Notes under the pieces: generated by a model
Told to the model about the DNA's origin: nothing
Database searches by the model: none
The model's input: the letters and a program-made list of their open reading frames with translations, nothing else
Origin: Mycobacterium nebraskense
GTDB lineage: Bacteria; Actinomycetota; Actinomycetes; Mycobacteriales; Mycobacteriaceae
Reading direction: 5' to 3'
Assembly: GCF_002102255.1 (NCBI RefSeq)
Contig: NZ_LQPH01000076.1
Coordinates: 1 to 64,000 of the forward strand
Length of the DNA: 64,000 nucleotides
Translations under genes and position numbers: made by a program
Part shown: positions 54,220 to 63,900 of the stretch, piece by piece
How positions within the stretch are numbered: position 1 is the stretch's first letter
How the letters are laid out: each line of letters opens with the position of its first letter

Positions 54220-55380
54220 CTAGAGGGCGTTCCGCTCCGCGAAGTGACGAGTCCGCGCCTCGATGGCGCGACCCCGTTCTTCCGCGCTGATCCGCTGTTC
54301 CGGTCCGAAGTGCTCGTCCAGCTCATCCGTTCGGATGACGGTCAGTGTCGGTGTTGCCGGCTGATGCGGTGTGCTAGCCCGCCAAGTCACCACGCCATTG
54401 CCATACCCACGGGCGTCAAGCCAGTTGTGCACGCCGAAATCCTCGGTCGACAGCAAGACCCGCACCCGTCCGTCGTCAACTTGGGATTGCGCGAGGTTGA
54501 GACTGGTTTGCCGAGTGTCGAAATCGATCATCTCACTCCACCGATTGGTCAAGCAGATTCCGACGTACGGCGAACCGAGAGGGATCTCGTAGTCGATCAC
54601 GAGCGCTTCGCCATCCTCTAGTGCCCAAGATATGGGGACGAACCATGCACCAGCCATCGCTGAAGGAGGTTGGAGCGGGGGGATGGCGAAGTTCTTGGGC
54701 AGGGCGCCGAATACCCGCGCCGGAATGTCCTTGACCCACATAGTGAATAGCTCGCGGGACGCCACGAGGTGCGCGTCGAAGGCCGCGATCGCCTGCTTGA
54801 GCGAATCCGGCTTGACCGGATCGCCTGGGTTCAAGCACTCGATACGAATCGCGCCCTTGGCCTCATTGTCCCAGTCGCCGAATGTTTGGTAACAACAGAA
54901 CGAGTCGGCTCCCGCCGGGAGCTGGAACCAGTTCGTGTCGCCCATCCTCTGGCGGCTGAAGAAGATCTCAAACGAACCGTCATCACCGACAACGAGCTCT
55001 TCGGAGAGCACCTTCACCGCTTGGGCTTGATCGTCCTTACCGGCGTAGACGCCGAAGGTCGTCTGCGCAACAGAACCCAATTTCCCGTGAACGCGGTAGT
55101 CGTGTCTGTCATCGACGCGCGCCGTCAGATACAGCGTGTCGGGATTGGAGTGGCCCCAATTCCACGATGCGTATTGGCCGTTGATGAGATTCGGCCGCGC
55201 AGGATCGCTGCGCAGTTGCAGGCCCATGTATTGGATGTGGCCGACGAGGCGTCCCAGCAAGGCCGCCGCCGCACCGTCGTCGAGATCGCCTTGGGCCAAC
55301 GCGATCTCGAGCAGTTCATCGTGAAGATCTCGAAAGCGTCGCCAGGCCGCACGCAGGAGTTGCTGTGAGTCATCGGTCAC
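54220..55380 (-). CDS. DUF1214-type protein
   Basis: 386 residues. The N-terminal half (LLRAAWRRFRDLHDELLEIA) is helical, and the C-terminal half reads as the DUF1214 beta domain: GAWFVPISWALEDGEALVID, VGICLTNRWSEMIDFDTRQT and GVVTWRASTPHQPATPTLTV. The segment WNWGHSNPDTLYLTARVDD resembles DUF1254/1214 proteins of lipid and steroid clusters. GTG 55380 is taken so that it overlaps the end of the sulfotransferase gene by 11 bases. The biochemical role of the family is not known to me. Confidence 0.78.
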   Translation of the reverse strand: MTDDSQQLLRAAWRRFRDLHDELLEIALAQGDLDDGAAAALLGRLVGHIQYMGLQLRSDPARPNLINGQYASWNWGHSNPDTLYLTARVDDRHDYRVHGKLGSVAQTTFGVYAGKDDQAQAVKVLSEELVVGDDGSFEIFFSRQRMGDTNWFQLPAGADSFCCYQTFGDWDNEAKGAIRIECLNPGDPVKPDSLKQAIAAFDAHLVASRELFTMWVKDIPARVFGALPKNFAIPPLQPPSAMAGAWFVPISWALEDGEALVIDYEIPLGSPYVGICLTNRWSEMIDFDTRQTSLNLAQSQVDDGRVRVLLSTEDFGVHNWLDARGYGNGVVTWRASTPHQPATPTLTVIRTDELDEHFGPEQRISAEERGRAIEARTRHFAERNAL

Positions 55381-56629
55381 GGCCGTCCTCGATTCCGTAG
55401 AAGTCGCGGTAAAACTGCAATTGCGGCCACAACTCGTCGATGTCGAGCCCGTAGTCGGCAGCCTCATAGATGTTGGGCTTGCGCTTCGCCAGGCCGCGCT
55501 CATCCATGAACCGGCTCATCTTGCGGTGGGCCTCATCGGTGAGTTCGATGCCGAAGAACTCGTAGATCTCTTGCACGCACGACATGGGGTCGCGCACCAT
55601 CCGGTCCATCGGAAAGTCGATGAAACGCTTCGACTCCTGCGCGTACTGCCGACGCAACTCGACATTGCGCGTCAGCATCCTGCCGGTGCGCCAGCGCATG
55701 TAGCGGCCATGGTCGTGCCAATCGACGTCATCTTCGACCATGCCGAAAACGGTCCCGGCCAGCTTGCAGCTGGAGGCGACGATCTCTGTCGGCTCGCGGT
55801 AGGTGGTGACGAAGCGCGCGTCGGGAAAGACCGCCAGGATCTTGTCGATGTTCTCCATGTGCGGAGGTGTCTTCAGCAGCCAACTCTCCGAGGGGCGTAA
55901 GCCACCGCTTTGCATGTACTGCAACAGCAGCTTCTGCTCCTGGTAGACCCACGTGAGGTCCTGCTCGGTCAACCACCGGTCATAGGCCTGGCAGTTGAAC
56001 ATGACGTGGAAAGTCGCGCTGTGGAAGGCATAGGCATGGAGTAGCGCGCACTCCTGGGCCTCCCGCGCGCCAATCGGATGCGCGGCGTCGAGATCGGGGG
56101 CCAGCGACAGGGTGCGGCGGATCTGCCTGTCACTGCGCCTGATTCGCGGATCAGTACGCATGGTGGCAGGATCCAGCGGCGGATGGAGCTCATCGCATTC
56201 CCACGTGATCGGGTAGCGGAAACGGTCGTCCTGGCTCAACAAGTGATGGGTGATTGTGGTCCCCGTGCGTGGTGCGCCGACAAGAATGATCGGCTTCGCG
56301 ATTACCTCGTCACGAATCTCAGGGTGCTGGCGTAGGTGCTCGGTGAACAGCAACCGCTGGCGCAACAGATTGGTGATGTGCGACGTGGCGAGTATGCGCC
56401 CAAAACCGTTGAGGCGATCCTCGCTCTCGAGCGACTCGATCAGACGGTCGAGGCCGTCTTCGAAGCGCGGATCACCAAAATCCTTCAGGCCTCTCGCGCG
56501 GCGCATGGCCCGATCCATCAATGCGTGCTTGCGCAGGGGCAGCGGATGGACACCCAGCCTACGGGCCACCCGGTAACCGGCATTCAGGACCCGGAAAGGC
56601 AGAGGCCTAGATGGTGAGTCGATCACCAT
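55370..56629 (-). CDS. PAPS-dependent sulfotransferase family protein
   Basis: 419-residue sulfotransferase of the mycobacterial type. The 5'-phosphosulfate loop is ILVGAPRTGTTITHHLLS near 115, the central region has SWLLKTPPHMENIDKILAVF near 250 with the catalytic and PAPS contacts, and FVTTYREPTEIVAS near 274 is the 3'-phosphate motif. ATG 56629 has AGGAGG 12 bases upstream, and it removes a Pro/Arg extension to 56683 that would cover the promoter. It is divergent from a TetR gene and heads a pair with the DUF1214 gene. It could sulfate a sterol or lipid, in contrast to the arylsulfatase elsewhere in the window. Confidence 0.88.
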   Translation of the reverse strand: MVIDSPSRPLPFRVLNAGYRVARRLGVHPLPLRKHALMDRAMRRARGLKDFGDPRFEDGLDRLIESLESEDRLNGFGRILATSHITNLLRQRLLFTEHLRQHPEIRDEVIAKPIILVGAPRTGTTITHHLLSQDDRFRYPITWECDELHPPLDPATMRTDPRIRRSDRQIRRTLSLAPDLDAAHPIGAREAQECALLHAYAFHSATFHVMFNCQAYDRWLTEQDLTWVYQEQKLLLQYMQSGGLRPSESWLLKTPPHMENIDKILAVFPDARFVTTYREPTEIVASSCKLAGTVFGMVEDDVDWHDHGRYMRWRTGRMLTRNVELRRQYAQESKRFIDFPMDRMVRDPMSCVQEIYEFFGIELTDEAHRKMSRFMDERGLAKRKPNIYEAADYGLDIDELWPQLQFYRDFYGIEDGRDR

Positions 56630-56680
56630 GGTGAGAGAGCGCCTCCTGGGGCCCGCGCGATTGTCTACCGGCGCGCAAAA

Positions 56681-56701
56681 CATTACGATCTGAACGTAAT
56701 G
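56681..56701. promoter_or_regulatory. Palindrome CATTACG-N7-CGTAATG over TetR start
   Basis: Perfect seven-base arms at 56681-56687 and 56695-56701. The right arm includes the ATG of the TetR frame at 56699, and the whole lies 51 bases from the sulfotransferase start. A repressor bound here would block both divergent genes, and the TetR protein is the natural candidate. Confidence 0.68.
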
Positions 56702-57313
56702 GAGTCAATGAGCGAGGCTGATCAGCAACAGCGACGCGCTGGCGTGCGGTCGCAGGGACGGCCGCGGGACACCCGCATCGACGAGGCGGTGCTTGCTGCG
56801 ACGATCGAACTGCTGGACGAAATCGGCTACACACGACTGACCATCCCGTTGGTCGCGGCGCGCGCCGGGGCAACCCCGCCGGCGGTCTATCGACGGTTTC
56901 CGAACAGAGTCGAATTGGTCTACGAGGCGGTGTTTCCCACGCCACCGAGTGCTGAGCTCCCGTTGACCGGCGATCCGGCGGACGTTGTTCGCACTCTGAT
57001 ACGAGCTACGATCGACCTGTTCAGCCGACCGGCGGTGCACACCGCGTTATCAGGCCTCATGGCCGAATTGCCCGCGGAGCCAGGCCTGTCGGCACGCTTG
57101 CTCAGCCGCCTTCAGGGCAGCACATACCTTTTGCTGCAGCGCTACCTCGACGAGGCCGCCGCCGAGGGACGCGCCGCCGACGACGTCGACGCCCGCGTAT
57201 TGGTGGACATGATCGGTGGCACGGTGGTGATGGCGCTGGCCAACGAACGCGTCCTCGATGACGCCTGGGTCGAGCAGAACACCGCCCTCATCGCTAACGG
57301 GCTGGTCCGATGA
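56699..57313 (+). CDS. TetR-family regulator, divergent from sulfotransferase
   Basis: 204-residue TetR protein. Helix-turn-helix LTIPLVAARAGATPPAVYRR (about 47-66) then FPNRVELVYEAVF. The start could be ATG 56699, inside the palindrome and possibly giving a leaderless transcript, or ATG 56708, which has GGAG three bases ahead; both are plausible. It is divergent from the sulfotransferase/DUF1214 pair with the palindrome between, so it probably represses itself and that pair. The ligand is unknown. Confidence 0.88.
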   Translation: MESMSEADQQQRRAGVRSQGRPRDTRIDEAVLAATIELLDEIGYTRLTIPLVAARAGATPPAVYRRFPNRVELVYEAVFPTPPSAELPLTGDPADVVRTLIRATIDLFSRPAVHTALSGLMAELPAEPGLSARLLSRLQGSTYLLLQRYLDEAAAEGRAADDVDARVLVDMIGGTVVMALANERVLDDAWVEQNTALIANGLVR

Positions 57314-57442
57314 ACTCAGGCGAATCAGGCAATCCGCCAATGGAAATCGTCGCCTCCGCTCCGGCTCTCGAACGGTGCAAATCCATTCCGGCTGCGGGGG
57401 ACCAGGCTGCCCGAGCCGACCGGTGAACTGCGTACGTCCGGT

Positions 57443-58567
57443 TCAGGGCCCAGACCAGCACGGGCTGATGGTCAGCACGTTCACACCACCTTCGGTGATG
57501 TGAACGGTATCCCGGCGGAATACCGCGCCGGTGCCTTCCCGCCACACATAGCCGGTGATCGCCAGCACCATGCCGGCCTCCAGCACGTCGTGTTCGCCGG
57601 CGGCCAGCAAGGTTTCGGACACCACCGGCGGATCGAAGCCCAGCCCCAACCCGTGGGCGATCGGCATCGGCGGTATCGGCTCGCCGGCCGCCTCATAGGC
57701 CCCGAGGAGGTCGGATGTCGGCGCACCGGGACGACAGGCCGCAAGCATGTTGTCGTACAACGTATTCGACCGCCCGAACAGCTTGCGGGTCTGATCGTCG
57801 ACGCTATCGCCGGCCGGCCAGGTGCGGCCCACCTCCGCGACATAGCCATTCGCCAGGGCCCCGGCCGCGAATGCGACCAGGTCGCCCGCTCCCACCTCGC
57901 CCGAACCGGCGCGGCGCCACGGGCGTTCCTTTGAGGTCACCCAGGCGGCGTCCTGGGTGGCCGGCGTGCTCACCCCGCCCGCGGCCATGGCCTCCATCAT
58001 CGCCCCCGCCAGCGTCCGCTCCGACACTCCCGGCGCGAATTCGGCCAGGGCGGCGGCGAGTCCGCGTTCGGCGACCCGAAGTGCGGTGTCCATCGCCTCG
58101 ATTTCATCGGGTGTCTTGACGCGCCGCGCCGCGCGCATCGCGGGCTCCGCGTCGACGAGTTCGGCATTGGGGAACGCCTCGGGCAGCAATGCGGCGAAAG
58201 TGGGTGTGATCGCATCGGTTCCGACCCGCCGCGCCGTGTCGGCGCCGTCGATCTTCTTCAGCACGTCGATGAGCGTCATCGGGTTCCAGGCCAGTCCGTA
58301 CAGGTGATCGTGCCCGATCTCCGCCGGGACCCCCTCGTCGTCGGTGCTGTTGAGGTAGATGTCACCGGAGGCCCGCACCACCACACACATCGGACCGAAC
58401 GGCCGCGTCCCGGCTATCCACAGCTGCGGTGCACCTGTGACGTAACGAATGTTGGCTTGCCGCCCGAGCACCAGCATGTCGAGTCCGTGTGCGTCCATTT
58501 GGGCCAGCGCCCGTTCCCGACGGCCCGTCCGCAATGCGGTGGGGTCGGGCAGAACCTCAGTCGCCAT
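57443..58567 (-). CDS. M24 (creatinase/aminopeptidase P-fold) protein lacking metal ligands
   Basis: 374 residues in the pita-bread fold of M24 peptidases. The N-terminal domain has LDMLVLGRQANIRYVTGAPQ; the C-terminal domain has DLVAFAAGALANGYVAEVGR, IAHGLGLGFDPP and EAGMVLAITGYVWREGTGAV. Compared with the upstream neighbour (Asp264, Asp275, His339, Glu374, Glu388), the positions here are Ala234, Glu245, His305, Thr338 and Arg352, so a dimetal site cannot form. Creatinase in the same fold works without metal, so it may be active or a pseudoenzyme partner. ATG 58567 overlaps the neighbour by 11 bases. Confidence 0.88.
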   Translation of the reverse strand: MATEVLPDPTALRTGRRERALAQMDAHGLDMLVLGRQANIRYVTGAPQLWIAGTRPFGPMCVVVRASGDIYLNSTDDEGVPAEIGHDHLYGLAWNPMTLIDVLKKIDGADTARRVGTDAITPTFAALLPEAFPNAELVDAEPAMRAARRVKTPDEIEAMDTALRVAERGLAAALAEFAPGVSERTLAGAMMEAMAAGGVSTPATQDAAWVTSKERPWRRAGSGEVGAGDLVAFAAGALANGYVAEVGRTWPAGDSVDDQTRKLFGRSNTLYDNMLAACRPGAPTSDLLGAYEAAGEPIPPMPIAHGLGLGFDPPVVSETLLAAGEHDVLEAGMVLAITGYVWREGTGAVFRRDTVHITEGGVNVLTISPCWSGP

Positions 58568-59792
58568 AAGGGGAGTAGGGGTAGTCGGTGATCGGCAGGT
58601 AGCCGTCTTCGGTGATCACCACGATCTCCTCACTGCGATAACCGCCCGTCCCGTCCTCCCACACCACGGGTTCCAAAACCAGAACCATTCCGGGCGGGAA
58701 GACGAAGTTGTCGTCGAACTCTTCGCCGAGATCCGTTCCGATCATGGGCGCTTCGGCGGGGTAGGTGCCGATGCCGTGGCCCAGATAGAAATGCGGCAAC
58801 CACGGTTTGCGGCCGCCGTTGGCGGCGATCGCCGCGCGCGCCAAATCACCGGAGGTGACACCGGCTTTGGTCACCGCGAGCACCGCATCCAGGATGGCCC
58901 GCCATTGCCGAAACTGATCCTGCTGTCGTGGCGTCGGCTGCTGCCCGACAATCCAGGTCCGGCCGAAGTCGGAGCAATACCCGGCGTAGGTGATGCTGAT
59001 ATCGGTCCACAGGACATCACCGGCGGCCAGTTCACGATCGGTGGGGAGCAGCGGCAGCGCAAGGTCGCCATGCGTCGTCCACACCCCCGCTTCCCGTGAA
59101 GTCGGCATCACCTGCCAGATGGCCTCCAGCATGTTGGTGGTGGCACCCAGTTCGAATGCGCGACGTACCAGCGTGGCCGACAGGTCGATCTGCCGCACCC
59201 CCGGCGCCAGGGCCCGCTGCACATCCACGATCGCTTGCTCGGTGATGCGGGCCGCGCGGCGCAGGCAGGACAGCTCATCTAGGGTCTTCACCAGTTGCGC
59301 GTCGGCGAGCACCAGCGCCGCATCCGTCGGCTCTCCCGCGGGAAACAGCTTGGCTCCGGCCCTGCGCATCGCCCCGGTCAGCTCGTCGACGGCGATGTTC
59401 GAGCCCGGCGGAACCAGCCCGGCCAGCTCGCGCGCGAATTGGTCAACGCCATGGTCGAATTCGAGGTAGACCGGGCCGTGCAGATGGTCGGCGGGCACCG
59501 GTGGCTCCGCGGACGCTCCGCCGCGGAACGGCATGAACAGGTGCGGATGTTCGTCGTCGGCGAGCACGACCGCGACCGGGCGCTCCACGTGCGAGAGGCC
59601 CGCGTCCACGAGTGGCCAGCTCGCACCCGTCGCGTATCCGACGTAGCCGTTCATCAACAGGATCAGCGCGTCGACGCCGTGGTCGGCCATCGCGGACCGC
59701 AGGCGCGCCCCGGTCTCCGAACGCATGCGGGCCCGGTCCGGTTCATCGGGTATGTCGATCACCGAGCCGTGGGCGGTGAATGAATTGGTCAT
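58557..59792 (-). CDS. M24 metallopeptidase (Xaa-Pro dipeptidase-like)
   Basis: 411-residue M24 enzyme with all five metal ligands visible: Asp264 in LWTDIS, Asp275 in GYCSDFGRTW, His339 in LGHGIGTYP, Glu374 in LVLEPV and Glu388 in YRSEEIVV. The N-terminal domain holds DALILLMNGYVGYATGASWP. Such enzymes cleave X-Pro peptides or related amide/ester bonds; in a lipid-type operon the substrate may be something else. It starts on the last base of the amidohydrolase gene and overlaps the metal-free M24 paralogue by 11 bases, so the two may form a heterodimer. Confidence 0.9.
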   Translation of the reverse strand: MTNSFTAHGSVIDIPDEPDRARMRSETGARLRSAMADHGVDALILLMNGYVGYATGASWPLVDAGLSHVERPVAVVLADDEHPHLFMPFRGGASAEPPVPADHLHGPVYLEFDHGVDQFARELAGLVPPGSNIAVDELTGAMRRAGAKLFPAGEPTDAALVLADAQLVKTLDELSCLRRAARITEQAIVDVQRALAPGVRQIDLSATLVRRAFELGATTNMLEAIWQVMPTSREAGVWTTHGDLALPLLPTDRELAAGDVLWTDISITYAGYCSDFGRTWIVGQQPTPRQQDQFRQWRAILDAVLAVTKAGVTSGDLARAAIAANGGRKPWLPHFYLGHGIGTYPAEAPMIGTDLGEEFDDNFVFPPGMVLVLEPVVWEDGTGGYRSEEIVVITEDGYLPITDYPYSPYGD

Positions 59793-60958
59793 CAGAGACC
59801 CAGGAAGTTTCTGATGTTCCCACTGACGACGCGGACGGCGTCCTCGGGGCCGACGGCGTCAACCACCGCGGCCAGCGACCGCTCCGAATAGCCGTAGGTG
59901 CTTTCGTTGTGCGGGTAGTCGGAGGACCACATCACCTTGTCGATTCCTATTTCGTCGATCTGGGCGAGGCCGAGGCCGTCCACCATGAACGAGGCGCACA
60001 TGTGGGTGTCCCAGTAATAGCGGATGTCGTGTTCGGGCTGGTGCGCGAGCATGTGCCGATACGAGGCCAGTACGTGCTCGGCGTCTTGCAAAGCCGGTGG
60101 GACCCAGGCGATACCACCTTCGAACCAACCGACCCGCAGCCCTGGATGACGGTCGAGGATGCCGCCGAAGACATACTTGGAGAACATTTCCCGGAACGAG
60201 TCGATGTTGACCATCATGGCCACCGCGACGCTGTTGACCTCGCTCGGAATCTTCGGCTGGCTCTCCCCGATGTGGTGGGCAACGGGCAGCCCGGCGTCCT
60301 CGATTTCGTCCCACACCGCGTCCATCGCGGCGCCGGAGAAGTCAATCGCGTGGCCGTTGTCGTCGTTGCCGGGGCTTATCGGCATCAGAAACGTTTTGAG
60401 CCCCAGCGATTTGAGCTCGGTCAGCGTGCGCCGGGCTCCGCGCGGATCCCACCAGTTGATCAAGCCGACCCCGTAGCAACGGCCGTCGGACCGCTCCTGC
60501 ACGGCGGCGATGTGTTCGTTGTAGATGCGGAAGATGCGCTCGCGCAGGTCCTTGTCGGGATAGTGGAACAGGGCCAACACGGCGTTGGGAAACACCAATT
60601 CCTTGTCGACGCCGTCTTCCGCGAGCTCGCGCACCCGGGCGTCGATGTTGTTGCTGACCGCGCCGGCAAGGTCGTCGTATTGCATGAGCACCGCGCTGAA
60701 ATCGCCGACCACCATCGACTGCCCCGGCCGGCCGAGCAGGTAGGCGCCGTCCTCGTACCAGATTCGCGGCGCGTAATCCTTCAGGTCGTCGGGGAAGTGC
60801 TCGTAGAAGATGTCGTCGGCCACCGAGATGTGATTGTCGGCGGAGAACACCTCGGTGCCGACTGGCAGCCCGGTACTGAATTCCGAAGCATGACCGCGGC
60901 GGTCCTTGGGCGCACCGATCACACCCTCGGGGTAAAGGGTGCGAGCTTGAAGTGACAT
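59792..60958 (-). CDS. Amidohydrolase_2 family protein
   Basis: 388-residue amidohydrolase-2 barrel. The first metal motif is VFSADNHISVADD near 37, PVAHHIGESQPK lies near 225, VGWFEGGIAWVPPALQDAEH near 277 and the last Asp in MWSSDYPHNESTYGYS near 344. ATG 60958 has AAAGGG upstream at good spacing; ATG 60961 is an alternative. It is 19 bases after the carboxylic acid reductase and one base overlaps the following M24 gene. It resembles the other two amidohydrolases in this window and may act on a CoA-pathway carboxylate. Confidence 0.88.
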   Translation of the reverse strand: MSLQARTLYPEGVIGAPKDRRGHASEFSTGLPVGTEVFSADNHISVADDIFYEHFPDDLKDYAPRIWYEDGAYLLGRPGQSMVVGDFSAVLMQYDDLAGAVSNNIDARVRELAEDGVDKELVFPNAVLALFHYPDKDLRERIFRIYNEHIAAVQERSDGRCYGVGLINWWDPRGARRTLTELKSLGLKTFLMPISPGNDDNGHAIDFSGAAMDAVWDEIEDAGLPVAHHIGESQPKIPSEVNSVAVAMMVNIDSFREMFSKYVFGGILDRHPGLRVGWFEGGIAWVPPALQDAEHVLASYRHMLAHQPEHDIRYYWDTHMCASFMVDGLGLAQIDEIGIDKVMWSSDYPHNESTYGYSERSLAAVVDAVGPEDAVRVVSGNIRNFLGL

Positions 60959-60977
60959 CATCGTCCCTTTCTTCGTG

Positions 60978-63900
60978 CTACCTGGATAGCAGACCGATGC
61001 GTTCCAGGCCGGCAAGGTATTTGTCGATCAACTCCTGAGACAGATGGGGGATCGCACGACCGGCGTCGCGGACCGCGGTTTGGAACCGCTCTCCGGGCAC
61101 AGGTGAACCCGCGACGGCCGCCATGGGTTCACGGTAGACGTCCAACACGGTCAACACGGAGTGCGCGCGCTGACGTTCGGGCAGTGCGCGCATCGCGGTT
61201 TCGAACCGGGTCAGCCACGCCGCGTACTCGTCGATCCGTTCGATCGGGTGGCCCGCGGCGACGATCCAGTCGACGAAGGTGTCCAGGGAGATGCCGTCGT
61301 CGTGGGGGTTGGTGGTGTTGTAGGTGTCGAAACCGCCACCGTGTTGTGGGCCGATGGCCGCGATCGCGTCGGCCAGGAAGTCGACCGGCAGGCCCTCGTA
61401 GTGGGGACGTGTGCCGTCACCGCCGTAGAACGACCGCGGGGCCACGCCGGTGGCGACCAGGCTGAACACCAGGCGGGTGAAGATGTCGGGCAGGTTGAGC
61501 TGCCCGGTGTAGCGGCTATCGGCGAGGATCATCCCGGGCCGGAACACCGCGACGGGCAGTCCGCACAGATCGTGCGCCTCGCGCATCAGCACCTCGCCGG
61601 CCCATTTGCTGATCCCATAGCCGTTGGCGTAACCGTCGTTGACGACGCAGGCAGGCACCGCGCGGCGGATGTCGGTGTCCTCGTCGACGAGCTGATGCGC
61701 CACGGCGCTCACGCCCATCGTGGAGACGTAGTGAATCGGCTTGAGCCGGGCGGTGATTGCCAGTCGGATCACTTCGGCCGTGCCCACTACGTTGGGCGCG
61801 AACAGCTGGCGATAGGGCAGGACGTGGTTGACGTGGGCGGCCGGGTGGACCACGAGGTCAACGGTGCGGGCCAGCCGCTGCCAGGTCGTGTCGTCCAGGC
61901 CGAGGTTGGGCTCGCCGATATCCCCGGCCAGCACCTCGAGATGCCCGTTGGCCAGGGCGCGGAAGCGGTCCAGCAATGCGGCATCAGAACCCAATGCCGC
62001 CTCGATCCGCTGCCGGGCCTGCGTGGCGTCGGCGCCCCGCGCCAGGCATACCAGGGTGCCGCCCGAATCGGCGAGTCCCTGAAGCCATTCCATGCCGACG
62101 AAGCGGCCAAGGAATCCCGTTGCGCCGGTGAGCAAGACGGTGCGGATCTCGGCCGTGGGCAGCGGCAGCAGCATTGCGGATTTCAGCACGTCGTCGTCGA
62201 TGAACTTGTCCAGGGTCAGCTCCCCGGCGTGCACCTCACTGTCGCCCCTGGTGTGCACCGATGCGTACGTCGGCCGCAGGCCGTCCGCGGCGCGATGGCG
62301 TTCGATGTGGTCGGCGACGCTGAGCAGGTCGCCGGTCGGATCGATCACCACACCCACCGGAACTTCGACGTCGTAGATGTCGGCGAGCAGGGTGGAGAAG
62401 GTCAATGCCGACAGCGAATCGCCGCCCAGATCGATGAAACGCGCCTCGGGGGACACGTCGGCCGCCGGCGCGCCGAGCGTGGCCTGCACGGCCTTGGTGA
62501 CGGTGGCCAGCACCGGCTGATCGGCGCCCCCGGTGCGTAACGCGCGAAGCCGGCTGAGTTGGTCGTCGGCCATCGTCGCGTACAGCTGTTCGAGCTGATC
62601 GCCGTAGCGCTCTTTGAGCTTGGGCCGCAGGAACTTTCCAACGCCTGATAACAGGCCGTTGGCCAGGCTGAAAGGTTCCGATTCGATGAGGAAGTCGCGC
62701 GGGATCTCATAGCCGTTGAGCTGGTTGTCGCGGGCGATCTGACGCAGCGACTGGGCGATCGCCGCCGCACGCACACCGTCGTCGGTGGGTACGACCACCG
62801 CGAGCAGGAACGAGCGCGCGCTGTTGCCGTAGATGTAGATCTGATGGATCAGGGGGCTGGTCGAATACAGCGCCTCCAGCCGGGATACGGCAACGAATTC
62901 GCCCTGCGCGAGCTTGATCACGTTGTTGCGCCGATCGACGTAGCGCAGGCGGTCCGGGCCGACCTCGGCCATGATGTCGCCGGTTTTGTAGTAGCCGTCC
63001 GCGTCGAACATCGTGGCTGTCAGATCGGGCCGGTTGTAGTAACCCGCCATGAACCGGGCCGACTTCACTGCCAATTCCCCTCGCGGATAAGGCTTGTCGG
63101 TGTTGAAGTAGCCGAGCTCGGGAACATCGAGAAGTTTGTAGTCGATGACCGGCGGCCGCAGCACGTGCTCGTCGGCCACGATCATCCCGCCCGCGATTTC
63201 GGTGGACGAATAGCCGATCAGCAGATGCTGGTCGAGCACCTCTTCCATGAACTCCTTGATCTCCGGGGACAGGGCCGCCGATCCGCAGCCCACGGCCAGC
63301 ACGCGCCCGCCCAGGATCTGCTCGCGGATGGCCGTGGTGATCTGCCCGCCGACGCCCTCGGGATCAGCGCCGGCCAATACGTGGCGGTCCAGCTCGCGCT
63401 GATAGTGGTGATAGAACATCTCGCACACCCGCGGCACCAGGCTCAGCGACGTGGGCCGCACCGACGCCAGGTCCTCGAAGAGCGTCGAAAGGTCGCTCCT
63501 GGCGGCGAAATAACTCGTGCCGCCGTTGGCCAGGGTCAAGATGACGTAGCCGTAGCCGATCAAGTGGCTCATCGGCATGTAGCTCAACGTGATGACCGCC
63601 TGATCGGACTGTGCGAGCCAGGTTCCGATGCACAGGCTTTCGGTGAACATCGCGCCTTTTGGTGTGCCGGTGCTGCCCGACGTGTAGAACACCCAGGCAA
63701 GCGGGTCTTCGCCGTCGGCGGCCACGTGCATGGGCGCGGGCGGCAGCGTGGCGCCGCGGGTGACGACGTCGTCGAAAGTTTCGATGGTCAGCGGCGCGCC
63801 CACCGCGGCCAGCCGCGCCTGCGCCGCCTCGTAGATGGCGCGTTGGTCGTCGTCGCGGGGCTCGTAATCGAAGACGATCAGGCGGCCCGGAACGGTGCCG

